Source: Clitoria ternatea (Eukaryota > Streptophyta > Magnoliopsida > Fabales > Fabaceae). From it: DNA of 64,000 bases. Below are positions 10,890-21,470 of this stretch, piece by piece (positions within the stretch are counted from its first letter, which is position 1; every line of letters starts with the position of its first letter). The stretch is taken from NCBI GenBank assembly GCA_037962975.1, contig CM075674.1, forward strand, positions 90,784,501-90,848,500, in the 5' to 3' direction. Position numbers and translations under genes: made by a program. The notes beneath the pieces are model-generated. The model was not told where the DNA came from. It made no database searches and was given only the letters and a program-made list of their open reading frames with translations.

Positions 10890-11300
10890 TATAACAAAAT
10901 AAAAATATTTATGCTATAGATTAATTTAGATGAGACGTCTGTTAAGCTATATTTTAGTTTTTTTAGAACTATAAAAATAAAATTAATACTGACGAAAGTT
11001 AAGATATTTATGTTAAATATTAATTTGGACGAGACGTCTTGTTAATCTATGATATGATTTTTTTAATTTAGGCCATAAAAATATTTTTAGTAATGTTGGC
11101 ATGTAACAAAATCAAAATCTTTATGTTAGGGATTAATTTGGACGAGACGTTCTGTTAATCTATATTTCAAATATTTCAAAAACTAATTTACACCATAAAG
11201 TATTTTGATGATGTTAACATTAACAAAAATATTTACATCAAAGGTTAATTTAGACGAGATGTCTTTTTGATTTTGGTTTTAAAATAATATAAATTTCTTT
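10890..11300 (+). repeat. Degenerate ~100-bp repeats with GGACGAGACGTCT core
   Basis: The core phrase TTAATTTRGACGAGACGTCT occurs near 10921, 11023, 11131 and 11243, with diverged spacers that share ATAAAAAT and TTTATGTTA phrases. It appears to be an internal subrepeat of the Tat-like LTR. Confidence 0.65.
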
Positions 11301-11974
11301 ATTTTAGAACTAATTTAGACTGTTAAGTTTCTCTAAAATTAATAAAATAAATAAACCCAAGGTTCCTTTTTAAATAATATAATATTTGAGATCAATTTGC
11401 AAAATACGTCCTATTGATTGATGTTTTTAAATCTCGACGCTCTTACTTACTTCACGTTTTTTAAAATAATAATAAAAGAACTACGTAACCCTGATTTCTC
11501 CTAACGCTTGGGGAATACGTAGGAGCGGGAGTCATTCTCGTCGTGCCCAACTTTAAAAATAAACATATCCTATTAATAAAGAAAATAATAGTAAAATATA
11601 ACATTTTAACGACGACCCAATTAATTTGGATAAGACGTCCTATTAATCATCAAAATTATAAACCCAATTATTTAATCGACAATAAATCCATAGGGCATCT
11701 TTAAGAGGTTAAGATTACAAATTTATTAGGTTATTCAAAACTTGAACAATTTAGGGTAACCGTTTAAAACGGACAATGTGGGGTGTTGATACCTTCCCCA
11801 CCTGTAATCAGACTCCCGGACTAAAAATCTCAATTTAGGACCAGTACCTTTACATTAGGTTTTTCCGATGTTTTACCTTAAAAATATTGGTGGCGACTTC
11901 ACAGTTTCCAGGAGAAATCTAGGAACTTATTTTCTTTTTACGGCCGGCCTCCCATTGCGATCCCGGTCGCGGCA

Positions 11975-12617
11975 GATCTTTTAAGTTATTTATTCACCTT
12001 TGAGAGGTTATAGCTATTGTAATCCTTGTTTCCAAAGAGTTGGGTTGATGAACCTAAGTGATATTGAGAGATTATGAGATTGGGTGGGTTGCCCAAACTG
12101 TGTGGGGATTAAGTTCAAGAATAAGACATTGTGAAACTTTAATTGCTCTAAGTGTTGTATCTCAAATTCTCAATAGTGGAACTTCTCCAAGTGGTTTGCT
12201 TAGGGACTAGATGTACATCGCAGTGGTGGTCGTGGAACTAGTATATCGGTTTACAATTTTTCTTTCCCCAAACTCATTTTAATTATTGTCTTTACTTAAT
12301 TATACTTCATTGAATTGGTATGGCTAAGTATTATATTTCTGCTTTGTGATTTAAATTTGCTCATTAAGCACTTTTAAGTATAAAAGAACGATTTTCAAGT
12401 GCATTCTAAACGTTTTTTAAACTACTTAATTCACCTCTCTCTTGAGTATTGAGGCCACTTGGTAAGACCTCCTATATATAACCATGTTGTATATATTGTA
12501 TCTATTCCACCAGAGTTTATGCGTATAAGAAAAACTTCCACATTTTTCACAAAACTCGTAACCTCTCATTTAAGTAGGATAATCTAGTGGAAATGATTAT
12601 CCTAGTTAACCGAGGGT
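11975..12617. other. LTR debris, no gene
   Basis: 11975-12470 resembles the 3' part of a copia LTR of SIRE type (it ends near TTAATTCACCTCTCTCTTGAG), recognised by general wording only. 12481-12617 leads into GAGGGTGTTACA, the terminus of another LTR (TGTAACACCCTCGG on the minus strand). No ORF is credible. Confidence 0.35.
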
Positions 12618-13015
12618 GTTACATATAGCACTAAAATTACGTGAATACATAAATATAGTAGAAAATAACAATGTATACATATAAAACATAATACCCTATT
12701 CCTTAAACCCAATGTACAAAAATACTGATTCTCAATCGTATAGTTTACTTTTCTCAAAATACATAAAATTCCACTTCATAAAATCAATAATATATCATAA
12801 TTCGTAATTAAGGACAACGTCGTCTAGTGCTCATTCAATTATTCTCATTCAACTGGGTAATACTCAATCAATAGGGTAATTCATCGCATTTCTCAATCGT
12901 CACAACGTCTTAACCGTCCTTGTTGGGTTCTTGTTCACAGATCCCACTGAGACTTCCATTCTCTTTCTCAATTCACATTAGCCATTACCATTCTTATTTT
13001 CACAATCATATTTAG
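12618..13015 (-). repeat. LTR-like sequence, left part, interrupted by CACTA element
   Basis: It starts TGTTACATATAGC and runs to the CACTA insertion site. After the CACTA, 41342 onward continues it, as shown by the single TAG duplicated on each side. No gene is seen. Confidence 0.45.
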
Positions 13016-13530
13016 TACTAGTGCAAAAATTGGATATAACAACTAGATATAATCACAAGTTAAAGTGGATCAGTGATAAAAACATGTGCGGTGACATTTT
13101 TGAAATTATAAGGTAAACGATATAATCAGGGGAAACTATATATCCACGGTTAACATCATAACCATGATCGTACCTATCAATATATAATCACAGTTGAGGA
13201 GTCAACCATGGATATATAGTACCTGAAATATATATCCACAGTTGACTACACAACTGTGATTATATATTGATGGGTACGATCACGGCTCTGATGTTATCTG
13301 TGAATATGTATTGATGGCTATAATCACGGTTATATTTCCAACCGTGGCTATATAGTTCAGGTACTATATATCCACGGTTTACTTCACAACCGTGGTTATA
13401 TATTGATTGGTACGATCACGGTTATGATGTTAAACGTGGATATAGAGTTGGCATTTAACCAGGGTTATTGGTGTAATCGTGATAATAAGGATAATATGAT
13501 CACGGTTGCAATGGGAACCATGAATATATG
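13016..13530. repeat. Left subterminal repeats of the CACTA element
   Basis: Repeated TATATCCACGGTT / AACCGTGGTTATAT and GATCACGGTT phrases occur in both orientations. Such arrays are the usual binding sites of the CACTA-encoded DNA-binding protein (TNPA type). The left array favours TATATCCACGG; the right array favours TTTAATCACGG. Confidence 0.85.
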
Positions 13531-13837
13531 TTTAATTTAAGTAAGGTTTTTGAAGGGTTTAGGTCATTTCCCTTCATCCCTGACTTTTTCTTCTTCCTCT
13601 CACGCTATACTTTGTCGTTTATGCAGTGGTTGAGTGCTTCATCTTCATCCCTTTTCCGTTCAGGTAAGTGTTTCCTCTTCTTCCCCTCTTGTTTTCCCTA
13701 TGTTGCATTGTGTGTGATGTTCTCTTCCTCTGTTTTGTTATGCAAAGCATAGCATCGTGCCCTCTTCTCAGTTCACCGTCGTTCCCCATCTTCGTGGTTT
13801 CTTTATTTAGGTAGGTGGCTTCTTCCCTGAACCCCTA
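13531..13837 (+). other. CACTA leader-like region, no gene
   Basis: Pyrimidine-rich sequence with a plausible 5' splice site (TTCAG then GTAAGTG near 13663). It may be a non-coding first exon of the transposase transcript. The small ORF here has no recognisable product. Confidence 0.35.
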
Positions 13838-14300
13838 TTATAGATGACATGCCTTTTGCTGCTGAACCTGATTGTCTACGTAACCCCCATTGTCATTGTA
13901 CTTTTTTGTGGCCATGTTCCCTGTTCCCTGAAACCTTGCTTGAAATTTTGGCCTGAAACCTTGCAAGCATACACATACTAAGGAGTGATTAATATTACAG
14001 TTAGAGTTGACACCACAATATGCATAGTATTCACACTGGTCTAGAGGATGAGTAGCTATAATCTCCCAACTCTGTGTCAAATCTGGCCATAGACGTCGTT
14101 CTGAACTTCCTGTTGGATTGGGCCTTGTGTTTGTAAGTATTGAACTGTTTGAGGTTTCATATTCGTAAGAAACTTCTTTGTCAGTTAGATCCAAAGAGAA
14201 ATTCAAGAACCTATGCATTCTTTCCCAAGAAACTACAGTGAAAAGATAGCCATTCCATGACCCCTGCTCTATACAAAACTTTTGCTCCTTTTGTAGTAAC
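13838..14300 (-). pseudogene. Captured S-locus glycoprotein-domain fragment of a G-type lectin receptor-like kinase
   Basis: A minus-strand reading frame (ATG at 14218, but coding similarity extends upstream to about 14300) encodes part of the extracellular S-locus glycoprotein domain of G-type lectin S-receptor-like kinases. The EQGSWNG and SYEYET phrases are typical, and residues about 62-92 of the ORF hold the cysteine pattern CEYYAYCGVNSNC...CVCLQGF. After about residue 95 the protein becomes unrelated, so the fragment ends there; lectin, PAN, membrane and kinase parts are absent. It lies inside the CACTA element, antisense to the transposase, as expected for transposon capture of a host gene piece. 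No promoter is evident. It is not a functional receptor. Confidence 0.82.
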
Positions 14301-15620
14301 TAGCTGTGGAAAGCCATGAATATGTATGCATTGTTATGAACTGAAAATTAGTGGTCTGTCTGTGTATATTGTTTGTGTTTTAAAGATTTGGTTTTCACTT
14401 TGAGTTTTGGTAATTAGATTACATTTTATATTTACCATACTCAGTTTTTACTTCTAAATAAAATAAAAGTAATGAATATAAGATAACTTGTTAGATCTGT
14501 TTGAGTTCTTAATATAAACTTTGAGATAAAGTAAATAGATGTTTAAATTGTAAAAAGTAAAAAAAGGTGGTGTATATATATGAGATTGATTAAAAATTAT
14601 TATAAAAATAATTAAGCATTTATAAGTGAGATGCACCACTAAAGATAGTCTTAGGTTTTGAAATTATCGGATTAATTTTAATATAAATAGAATAATTCTA
14701 AAAATGATTTCATAATTATTTATTGTTTTTTTAATAAATAATCACCTGCCTAAAAGAAATTATAAATTTTTTTGGGCAAATGTATAGATTAATAATTTAG
14801 AATAGCAAACTTTCAAACTGATTTTTGAAAATTATTTGTCATTAGGTCAATTTGTAAGAAACAATTATGACTAAATTATTCTAAAAATTTATTTTGCCCA
14901 TAACCTAAAACTAAATAAAAGTCCAAACTTTTGAATCCATAAATCCATATTTCTACTTCAAAATAACACAAATTAAAAACATCATACTAATTACTAAATA
15001 AAAGTCCAAACTTTAAAAGTCTTATAATCCAATACCATAATCCATAATCCAACACCATACTTTAACTTCAAAATAACACATTTTTAGGTATTATTTGTTA
15101 TCAAAATTTAAATTTCACTTATAAAATGTTATTTCTGTTGTTGTTGTATGTGTGTGGTTGTCAATCTTACGAACTCGTACATGAAAGTTGTTGTGCATGA
15201 GTGAACCGTAGTTCCCCGTTTGAGATTCGACACAAATGGTCATTAAATTAATTAATTTCATCGTTTGTGTTGAATCTTGAATTGTCCGTTTGGATAGTTT
15301 TAGATGAACAATTGTTTTTATACATTGTTGGTATGTACAAGTTAGGAGTTATTTTAAAATTTGATAAAGTTTCGGTAACTTGCATTTTGTGTTATTCTCT
15401 GGGTGTATATTTGGTTGTGGTTGAATTTGATTTGACTACTCTTATTTTGTGTACTTAGAGACTAATGAGAAATGCTGCCAAAATTTGATCAAATTTCAAA
15501 ATAACTCCTAACCTGTATATATCAATGACGTATAAAAACAATTGTTATCCTGAATGGGTATAGGACCACCACCTTTGTAAGAAAAGTGAGATTGATCATA
15601 ACACCTTGTAAATAGTTGGT
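14301..15620. other. AT-rich interior of CACTA element, no gene
   Basis: No credible coding sequence. Two short repeated phrases (TAAATAAAAGTCCAAACTTT near 14912 and 14995; CAAAATAACACA near 14960 and 15070) suggest small internal duplications. The region probably includes transposase promoter or intron sequence. Confidence 0.5.
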
Positions 15621-16990
15621 ATGGATCGAAGTTGGATAACTGTATCACGCATAAGTCTAGAGTACGAGGGTGGAGTTGAATCATTTATAGAATTCGTAGC
15701 GAGGCATACTGAGGAGGTGAATGGAAGGTATTTTTCCCCTTGCGTTAAATGCTTGAACCTGCGTCAGCTAGACTTGGAAGAGGTACAAGAACATCTATTG
15801 TGTGATGGATTTCTTCGTAGTTATACCCGTTGGATATGGCACGGTGAAGATGTGGTGGTGCCAAGTTCCAGCTCTCAAACTGAAAACCGAAGCTTGATGC
15901 ATGACACCGATGTCGACATGGATGACTGACTTGAGGATATGATCCGTGATGTGGGGGTAAAGGTTTTAAGAAAGCTCATGTATATACGACTTTGTGTGAG
16001 GATTCTGAGCAGCCATTGTATCCAAACTGCGTCAATTTCACAAGGTTATGAGCAGTTTTGTGATTATTTAGTTTAAAGGCCATAAACGGGTGGACAGATA
16101 AAAGTTTCACTAACTTACTGAAGTTGTTGAAAGAAATGCTCCCAGCTGGAAACACCTAACTGAATCGTAACTATGAGGCCAAAAAGGTGTTGTGTCCTAT
16201 GGGTTTAGAGTATGAGAAAATACACGTATGCCCAGATGATTGTGTATTATTCTGGGGTGAGTATGAAATGCTGCATCTATGTCCAGGTGTGGGGTGTTAC
16301 AGTATAAGAAGAAAGAGGCTAATTCTGATGAGGTCTATACTAAAGGGTCTCCTGCAAAGGTGTTGTGGTATCTGCCTATAGTTCCAAGACTAAAGCGTCT
16401 GTTTGCTAATGCTGATGAAAGGGTTGTTGACGTACTACTTAGGCATCCAGCCGATGGATCGCAGTGGAAGAAAATGGATATGATTTTTTTTGGATTTTTC
16501 CCATGAACCAAGAAATGTTAGGCTTGCACTAGCCACAGACGGCATGAACCCATTTGGGAACCTAAGCACAAATCATAGTTCGTGGCCTATTTTGTTGTTC
16601 GTTTACAACTTGCCGCCATAGCTATGCATGAAATGGAAATACGTTTTGTTATCAATGATGATTTCTAGTCCACGACAACCGGGGAATGACATTGATATAT
16701 ATCTGACTCCATTAGTTGAAGACCTCAAAGTGTTATAGGAAGACAGGGTTGATGTGTTTGACGAGTTTGCGGGGCAATCATTCAAATTACGTGTCATGCT
16801 ATTTTGCACGATCAATGACTTTCCAGCGTATGGTAACTTATCTGGGTACAGCGTGAAGGGTCATAAAGCTTGTCCTGTATGTGAGGAGGGAACTAGTTTT
16901 ATGCGGCTGCACCATGGTAGGAAAAATGTTTATCTTCGACATCAAAAGTTTCTTAAAGCGAATCATCCATTTCATAGGTTAAAGAAGTCG
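15621..16990 (+). pseudogene. CACTA TNP2-type transposase, N-terminal part (frameshifted)
   Basis: The first ORF (15621-15929) is a clear transposase-associated domain: MDRSW start, a CPCVKCLN-like cysteine motif, EHLLCDGF, and Y-x-WIWHGE. After a stop and frame changes the TNP2 core continues in pieces: VLWYLP, RHPADGSQWKK, DGMNPFGNLS, DIYLTPL, then a clean stretch (16754 onward) with MLFCTINDFPAYGNLSGYS and KGHKACPVCEE, ending in LKKSFN. Several frameshifts and stops lie between 15930 and 16750. At 16991-16995 (TTCAA) the gene is cut by the Athila insertion and resumes at 38184. The intact protein would bind element ends and cut them; this copy cannot. Confidence 0.92.
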
Positions 16991-16995
16991 TTCAA
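16991..16995. repeat. Target-site duplication TTCAA, left copy (Athila)
   Basis: TTCAA precedes the LTR start TGACAGGGCCC and recurs at 38184-38188 after the other LTR ends in CTTATCA. It pins the insertion inside a transposase codon run. Confidence 0.95.
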
Positions 16996-18253
16996 TGACA
17001 GGGCCCGCAAGCGCACAGGTTATGTCGCGTAATATAAAAGATTATCGTTCTCCACAGGGACTGTGTTCAAAGTACCAGCATATTAAAATTTAATTATCCA
17101 CACAATTGGTTTTTAAGGTTTTTGTAAAATAAAGCACAAAATTAAGTTGCACAGAATATGAATAAATACAAAAATAAAATTTACTTGACACTTAAAAATC
17201 AGAGTTGAGAGTATCTTGGGATTTCGGGGGATCAAGACTCTATTTTATGTTAATGAATTTTAACTTTTCATAAATAAGAATCAAATTAAGTTTTCCAAGG
17301 CGAATTTTCCTTAAGCTAATTAATATGTTCCTCTCGGAATCCTATTAATGTACCTAACCTATGGAAAGCGCTGCTTAATCCTTAGAAAAGGCCCATTATC
17401 GTTTTGTGAAAATCCCTTTTTAAAAATCCCCAAAAGATTTTGATTACTTTCACGGTTTTACCGAAGTCACAAAAAGTATTTCAAAAACTTAGGCTTAGTT
17501 CAAAAAACTTTCCAGTAACAATAAATCTCTCGATTCTATTAATTACTTAAATTTACTAATATACCCGCAAGTATACAGTTTTATCACTTAGGTTCTTGTT
17601 AGGAATTACTAAAAGCATTGAGCATTTTTTAAACTAAATGGAAAATAGAAATTTATTTAATTCCAAGTCAAAATAAAATTAATATAAAATATTATCACAC
17701 CCCTTTCATCCCAAGATAATTAATTTAGCTACTCATGAAATAATTCAAATTCATATATATAATGGAAAAATAAAACATACAAGACATGGTAAAAATAAAG
17801 ACTTACGGGTTTCTCCAAAAGCTCAGAATAATTTACCACTGTATTTCCTTGTTGCAATATTCCTCCATCAATTACAAATTTAAATACTCACTTTTACAAT
17901 TCACAACTCTTAAAATAAAATAAAGAAAAAGAAAATAAAAAGAGAAAGAAAACGAAAAAGAAAGAAAAAGGAACGAAGAAGAAAAATGAAGAAGAAAGAA
18001 AGAAAGAAAAGAAGGACGGAAGAAAGAAAAGAAAAGAAAGGAATTAAGGAAAATGAAAGAGAATTGATTCTAAATGAGAAGGAATTAAAGTAAAAAAAAT
18101 TGAAAGAGAACTAATGCTGTCCGTGTTTCAGTGATGCTTTGTAGCTTGGATTCCTTCTCCTTTTATAGGCAAAGGAAGGGAGGAAGCCAGCTAAAAACGC
18201 GTTGCAACTTGCAAGTGGGAGAAAACTTTCGGTGCATGTGACTTCCAGCTGTG

Positions 18254-18258
18254 CCAAC
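18254..18258. repeat. Target-site duplication CCAAC, left copy (copia)
   Basis: CCAAC precedes the copia left LTR and recurs at 26689-26693. The undisturbed right Athila LTR has a single CCAAC at this site (about 36418-36422), confirming the empty-site sequence. Confidence 0.95.
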
Positions 18259-19542
18259 TATTAGGAAATCCCTAAGCATGAGCAGCGGAAAAATAAAAGG
18301 GATTCCATAGGATTTGCAAGGTTCCGTGTTTCAACGCACAAAAACAATTTTGAAATTCATTTTGGATTACCTCATGAAGAACTCCGCAGCAGTCGTAGCC
18401 TCGTCCTTTAGGAGTCCACACGAGCACTCCCACCAGAATCGCAACACTTGCCAACTGCTAGTTTGACAGCGTGTAGCTCTTGCAACTTTTGCGAATTTGT
18501 GTCTCACTAGAGTGAACGTCCTATGAGCATCTTATGCTCTATTTATAGGCTTAGGTTTGACCTAATTTGTTCTCTCTAATAGTGGGCTCCTTACTCATTC
18601 CAAATGAGTTAGGCCTAATAGCTTTATTTTAGTCCAACTAAAATAAGACAACATTTTCTGATGGGCTTACTCTATGTGTGTGACCCTATAGGTAAAATAC
18701 CCGGTCATATTAATAATAAACTATTTTATTATTAATATAAAATAAGAGCGGCATCTAGCAATGCATCATTATGTCCGAATATTATCAACATAACCTATAA
18801 GTGACAATTATTTAATATGTTTATTCCTTTTGTCACGATATCCTAATTGGGCCCAAGGCATGGTCGCGTCATCCTTGTACGGCCCAATTTATTTTACTTG
18901 ATACCGGAGTAGAATGGATCCGAATAAATATCTAATATTTATTCTTTCTAGCATGGCCATGCGTTTTCTTAGTCTTACTCCATCAAGTGGCCTATGGATA
19001 TCACTCCTGTCACATAGGAGAGACAAATCCCATCTACATCACTCATATCCCTCTGCATAATTTGTTCATTGCCTAATCACAACCTTTATAGTCCTCTTGT
19101 TACAGAAGACGTTTAATTGTATTAAAACAATAAACTCCTCATGTAGGAATCGTAGTGACTTCAGGTCGAAGGACTACATATACCATTATCACATTGAGAA
19201 TCGTTTATGACAATCATGTAACGATCCATGCAACGTTCTCATGGTGGGTCTGTCCAGTACATCATTACTCTTAATGTGTACATGTGTGAAGACTCGATAT
19301 CATCTATATCTATGATCTGTGAGATCAGGTCATCAGTACACTCACACACTAGTCTCAGTGTATTTACATGTCCCCATGTAAATACTTGACTAGGGACATT
19401 TTAGGAATAATTTTTATATGACCTATTACTCCAAGGATAAATATGTTTTAAAACAATTTTAAACTGAAATATTTATTCTATTGATAAGTAGAAAAATGAT
19501 ACAAATGAAAAAGCATAAAAGCTCATAGTGCATACACCAACA
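18259..19542 (-). repeat. Copia 3' LTR (left copy)
   Basis: 1284 bp, the same length as the right copy, from TATTAGGAAATCC (second base changed from G) to ACACCAACA. It differs from the right copy by a small number of substitutions, most of them in the first 150 bp as far as I could compare. Confidence 0.95.
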
Positions 19543-19553
19543 ATCTCCCACTT
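19543..19553 (-). promoter_or_regulatory. Copia polypurine tract
   Basis: Minus strand AAGTGGGAGAT directly abuts the 3' LTR, the normal plus-strand primer position. Confidence 0.85.
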
Positions 19554-19556
19554 GCA

Positions 19557-20483
19557 CTAGAGCCAATCAGACATTTGCCTAATGCCTAATGATCTAGTGT
19601 GCCCCTCATGTTTTTGTTGTGTAAGAGGTTTTGTGAGTGGGTCAGCAATATTCTCATCAGTATGTACCTTACATATCTTTACATCTCCTCGGTCAAGGAT
19701 CTCTCGAATGAGATGAAATCGCCTAAGTATATGCTTGGATCGTTGATGTGATCTAGGTTCCTTAGCTTGTGCGATTGCTCCACTATTGTCACAGTAGAGA
19801 CTTATAGGGTCCACAATGCTAGGAACAATCCCAAGTTCTGTTATGAACTTCTTGATCCATACTGCCTCTTTTGCAGCATTTGAGGCAGCAATATACTCAG
19901 ACTCTGTAGTAGAATCAGCAACTGTCTCTTGCTTTGAACTCTTCCAGCTTACAGCGCCACCATTTAGACAAAACACGTACCCAGATTGCGATCTTGAGTC
20001 ATCCTTATCAGTTTGGAAGCTAGCATCAGTGTAACCTTTTACAATGAGCTCTTCTTCCCCTCCATATATCAAGAATGAATCCTTAGTTTTTCTTAAGTAC
20101 TTCAGGATATTCTTGACAGCAGTCCAGTGACTTTCACTGGGATCAGACTGGTATCTGCTCGTCATGCTTAAAGCGTACAAGACATCTGGTCGGGTACATA
20201 TCATGGCATACATGATTGATCCAATAGCAGATGCATATGGAATCTTATTCATCCGTTCTCTTTCTTCTTTAGTGGAAGGAGATTGAGCTTTTGATAAGCT
20301 TATGCCATGAGCCATAGGCAAAGTTCGATTCTTGGAATCTTGCATGTTAAACCTTTTTAACACTTTGTCTATGTATGTATTCTGACTTAGGCCAAGAAGT
20401 TTTTTTGATCTATCTCTATAGATCTTAATTCCCAACATGTAGGTTGCTTCACCTAAGTCTTTCATAGAAAAACAGCTTCCCAA
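19557..20483 (-). CDS. Copia RT C-terminus and RNase H
   Basis: Continues the RT reading frame after a single in-frame TAG (near 20484), so it is not a separate gene; the listed start is a TTG codon. It contains the RT thumb/connection (LGIKIYRD; YASAIGSIMYAM; RPD...YQSDP) and an RNase H domain with acidic residues D153 (GYTDASF), E195 (TESEY), D232 (YCDN) and D281 (NIADPLTK). RNase H removes the RNA strand during reverse transcription. All four catalytic acids are present. It ends a few bases before the polypurine tract, normal for copia. Confidence 0.92.
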   Translation of the reverse strand: MGSCFSMKDLGEATYMLGIKIYRDRSKKLLGLSQNTYIDKVLKRFNMQDSKNRTLPMAHGISLSKAQSPSTKEERERMNKIPYASAIGSIMYAMICTRPDVLYALSMTSRYQSDPSESHWTAVKNILKYLRKTKDSFLIYGGEEELIVKGYTDASFQTDKDDSRSQSGYVFCLNGGAVSWKSSKQETVADSTTESEYIAASNAAKEAVWIKKFITELGIVPSIVDPISLYCDNSGAIAQAKEPRSHQRSKHILRRFHLIREILDRGDVKICKVHTDENIADPLTKPLTQQKHEGHTRSLGIRQMSDWL

Positions 20484-21470
20484 CTAACTCTTCACAGACT
20501 GAAGAGTAGGAACGTCATTTCCAATAAGTAGTATGTCATCAACATACAGGACTAGAAAAACAATTGTGCAGTCACTAACCTTCTTGTAGACACAAGGTTT
20601 ATCCTCATTTTTAGTAAAGCCAAATTGTTTAACAGCTTCATCAAAACGAAGATTCCAGCTTCTGGAAGCTTGCTTAAGTTCATATATAGAACGTTGTAGC
20701 TTGCACACCTTCCTGGATGCTTCAGGCTTAACAAAGCCTTCAGGTTGTGTCATGTACACTTCCTCAAGAAGATTTCCATTAAGGAAAGCAGTCTTGACAT
20801 CCATTTGCCATATCTCATAATCATGGTATGCAGCAATAGCAAGCAGAATCCGAACAGACTTTAGCATAGCAACTGGGGAAAAAGTTTCATCATAGTCTAT
20901 ACCATGTATTTGCTTGAAACCTTTAGCCACCAACCTTGCTTTAAAGGTACTTATATTACCATCCATGTCAGTTTTCTTTTTGAAAACCCACTTGCATCCT
21001 ATAGGTTTTACCCCTTCAGGTGCATCAACCAAGTTCCAAACTTGATTAGTGTACATGGAGTCCATTTCAGATTCCATGGCTTCTAGCCATTTCTCAGATT
21101 CTGAACTTGCAATGGCCTCTTCATAAGATGTTGGCTCATTTTGATCCATTAGGAATACATCTCCTTCCTGAGTTACAAGAAATCCATATCTTTCAGATTG
21201 TTGACGTATTCTACCTGATCTACGCAAGTCTTGTGCTACTGGAGCTGGTGTTATCACAACATTTTGTGGGTCCTGCTCCACTTCCACCATTGGCTCTTCA
21301 ATGCCTTGTGAGTCTTGAATTTCTTCAAGTTCTACTTTCCTCCCACTGATTCTTGTAGAGATGAATTCCCTTTCTAAGAATACAGCATTCCGAGCAACAA
21401 ACACTTTGCCCTCAGTAGGATTGTAAAAATAATAACCCTTAGTTTCTTTTGGGTATCCCACAAAAGACAT
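20484..21470 (-). CDS. Copia integrase C-terminus and reverse transcriptase
   Basis: Residues 1-110 carry the integrase tail (VGYP and YNP phrases). The RT begins at about 112 with YEEAI and KWLEAM, includes FKARLVAKGF, the first catalytic Asp in WQMDVKTAFLNG (D224) and the palm box YVDD (309-312). A one-base deletion near 21473 separates it from the preceding integrase ORF, and a TAG ends it. RT copies element RNA into DNA inside virus-like particles. Catalytic residues are intact; the lesions are recent-looking point events. Confidence 0.93.
   Translation of the reverse strand: MSFVGYPKETKGYYFYNPTEGKVFVARNAVFLEREFISTRISGRKVELEEIQDSQGIEEPMVEVEQDPQNVVITPAPVAQDLRRSGRIRQQSERYGFLVTQEGDVFLMDQNEPTSYEEAIASSESEKWLEAMESEMDSMYTNQVWNLVDAPEGVKPIGCKWVFKKKTDMDGNISTFKARLVAKGFKQIHGIDYDETFSPVAMLKSVRILLAIAAYHDYEIWQMDVKTAFLNGNLLEEVYMTQPEGFVKPEASRKVCKLQRSIYELKQASRSWNLRFDEAVKQFGFTKNEDKPCVYKKVSDCTIVFLVLYVDDILLIGNDVPTLQSVKS

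Larger units (their letters stand above)
10140..11974 (+). repeat. Probable Tat/Ogre-like gypsy LTR with internal subrepeats
   Basis: The right part contains wording I associate with legume Tat/Ogre LTR ends: GGGTGTTGATACCTTCCC, ACTCCCGGAC, GGTGGCGACTTC and a final GATCCCGGTCGCGGCA at about 11959-11974. A TATA-like CTATATAAG lies near 10582. Between 10890 and 11300 about four degenerate units of roughly 100 bp repeat the phrase TTAATTTGGACGAGACGTCT, with another copy at about 11617. No primer-binding site follows 11974, so this is a solo, 3' or truncated LTR. The left border is uncertain. Confidence 0.5.
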
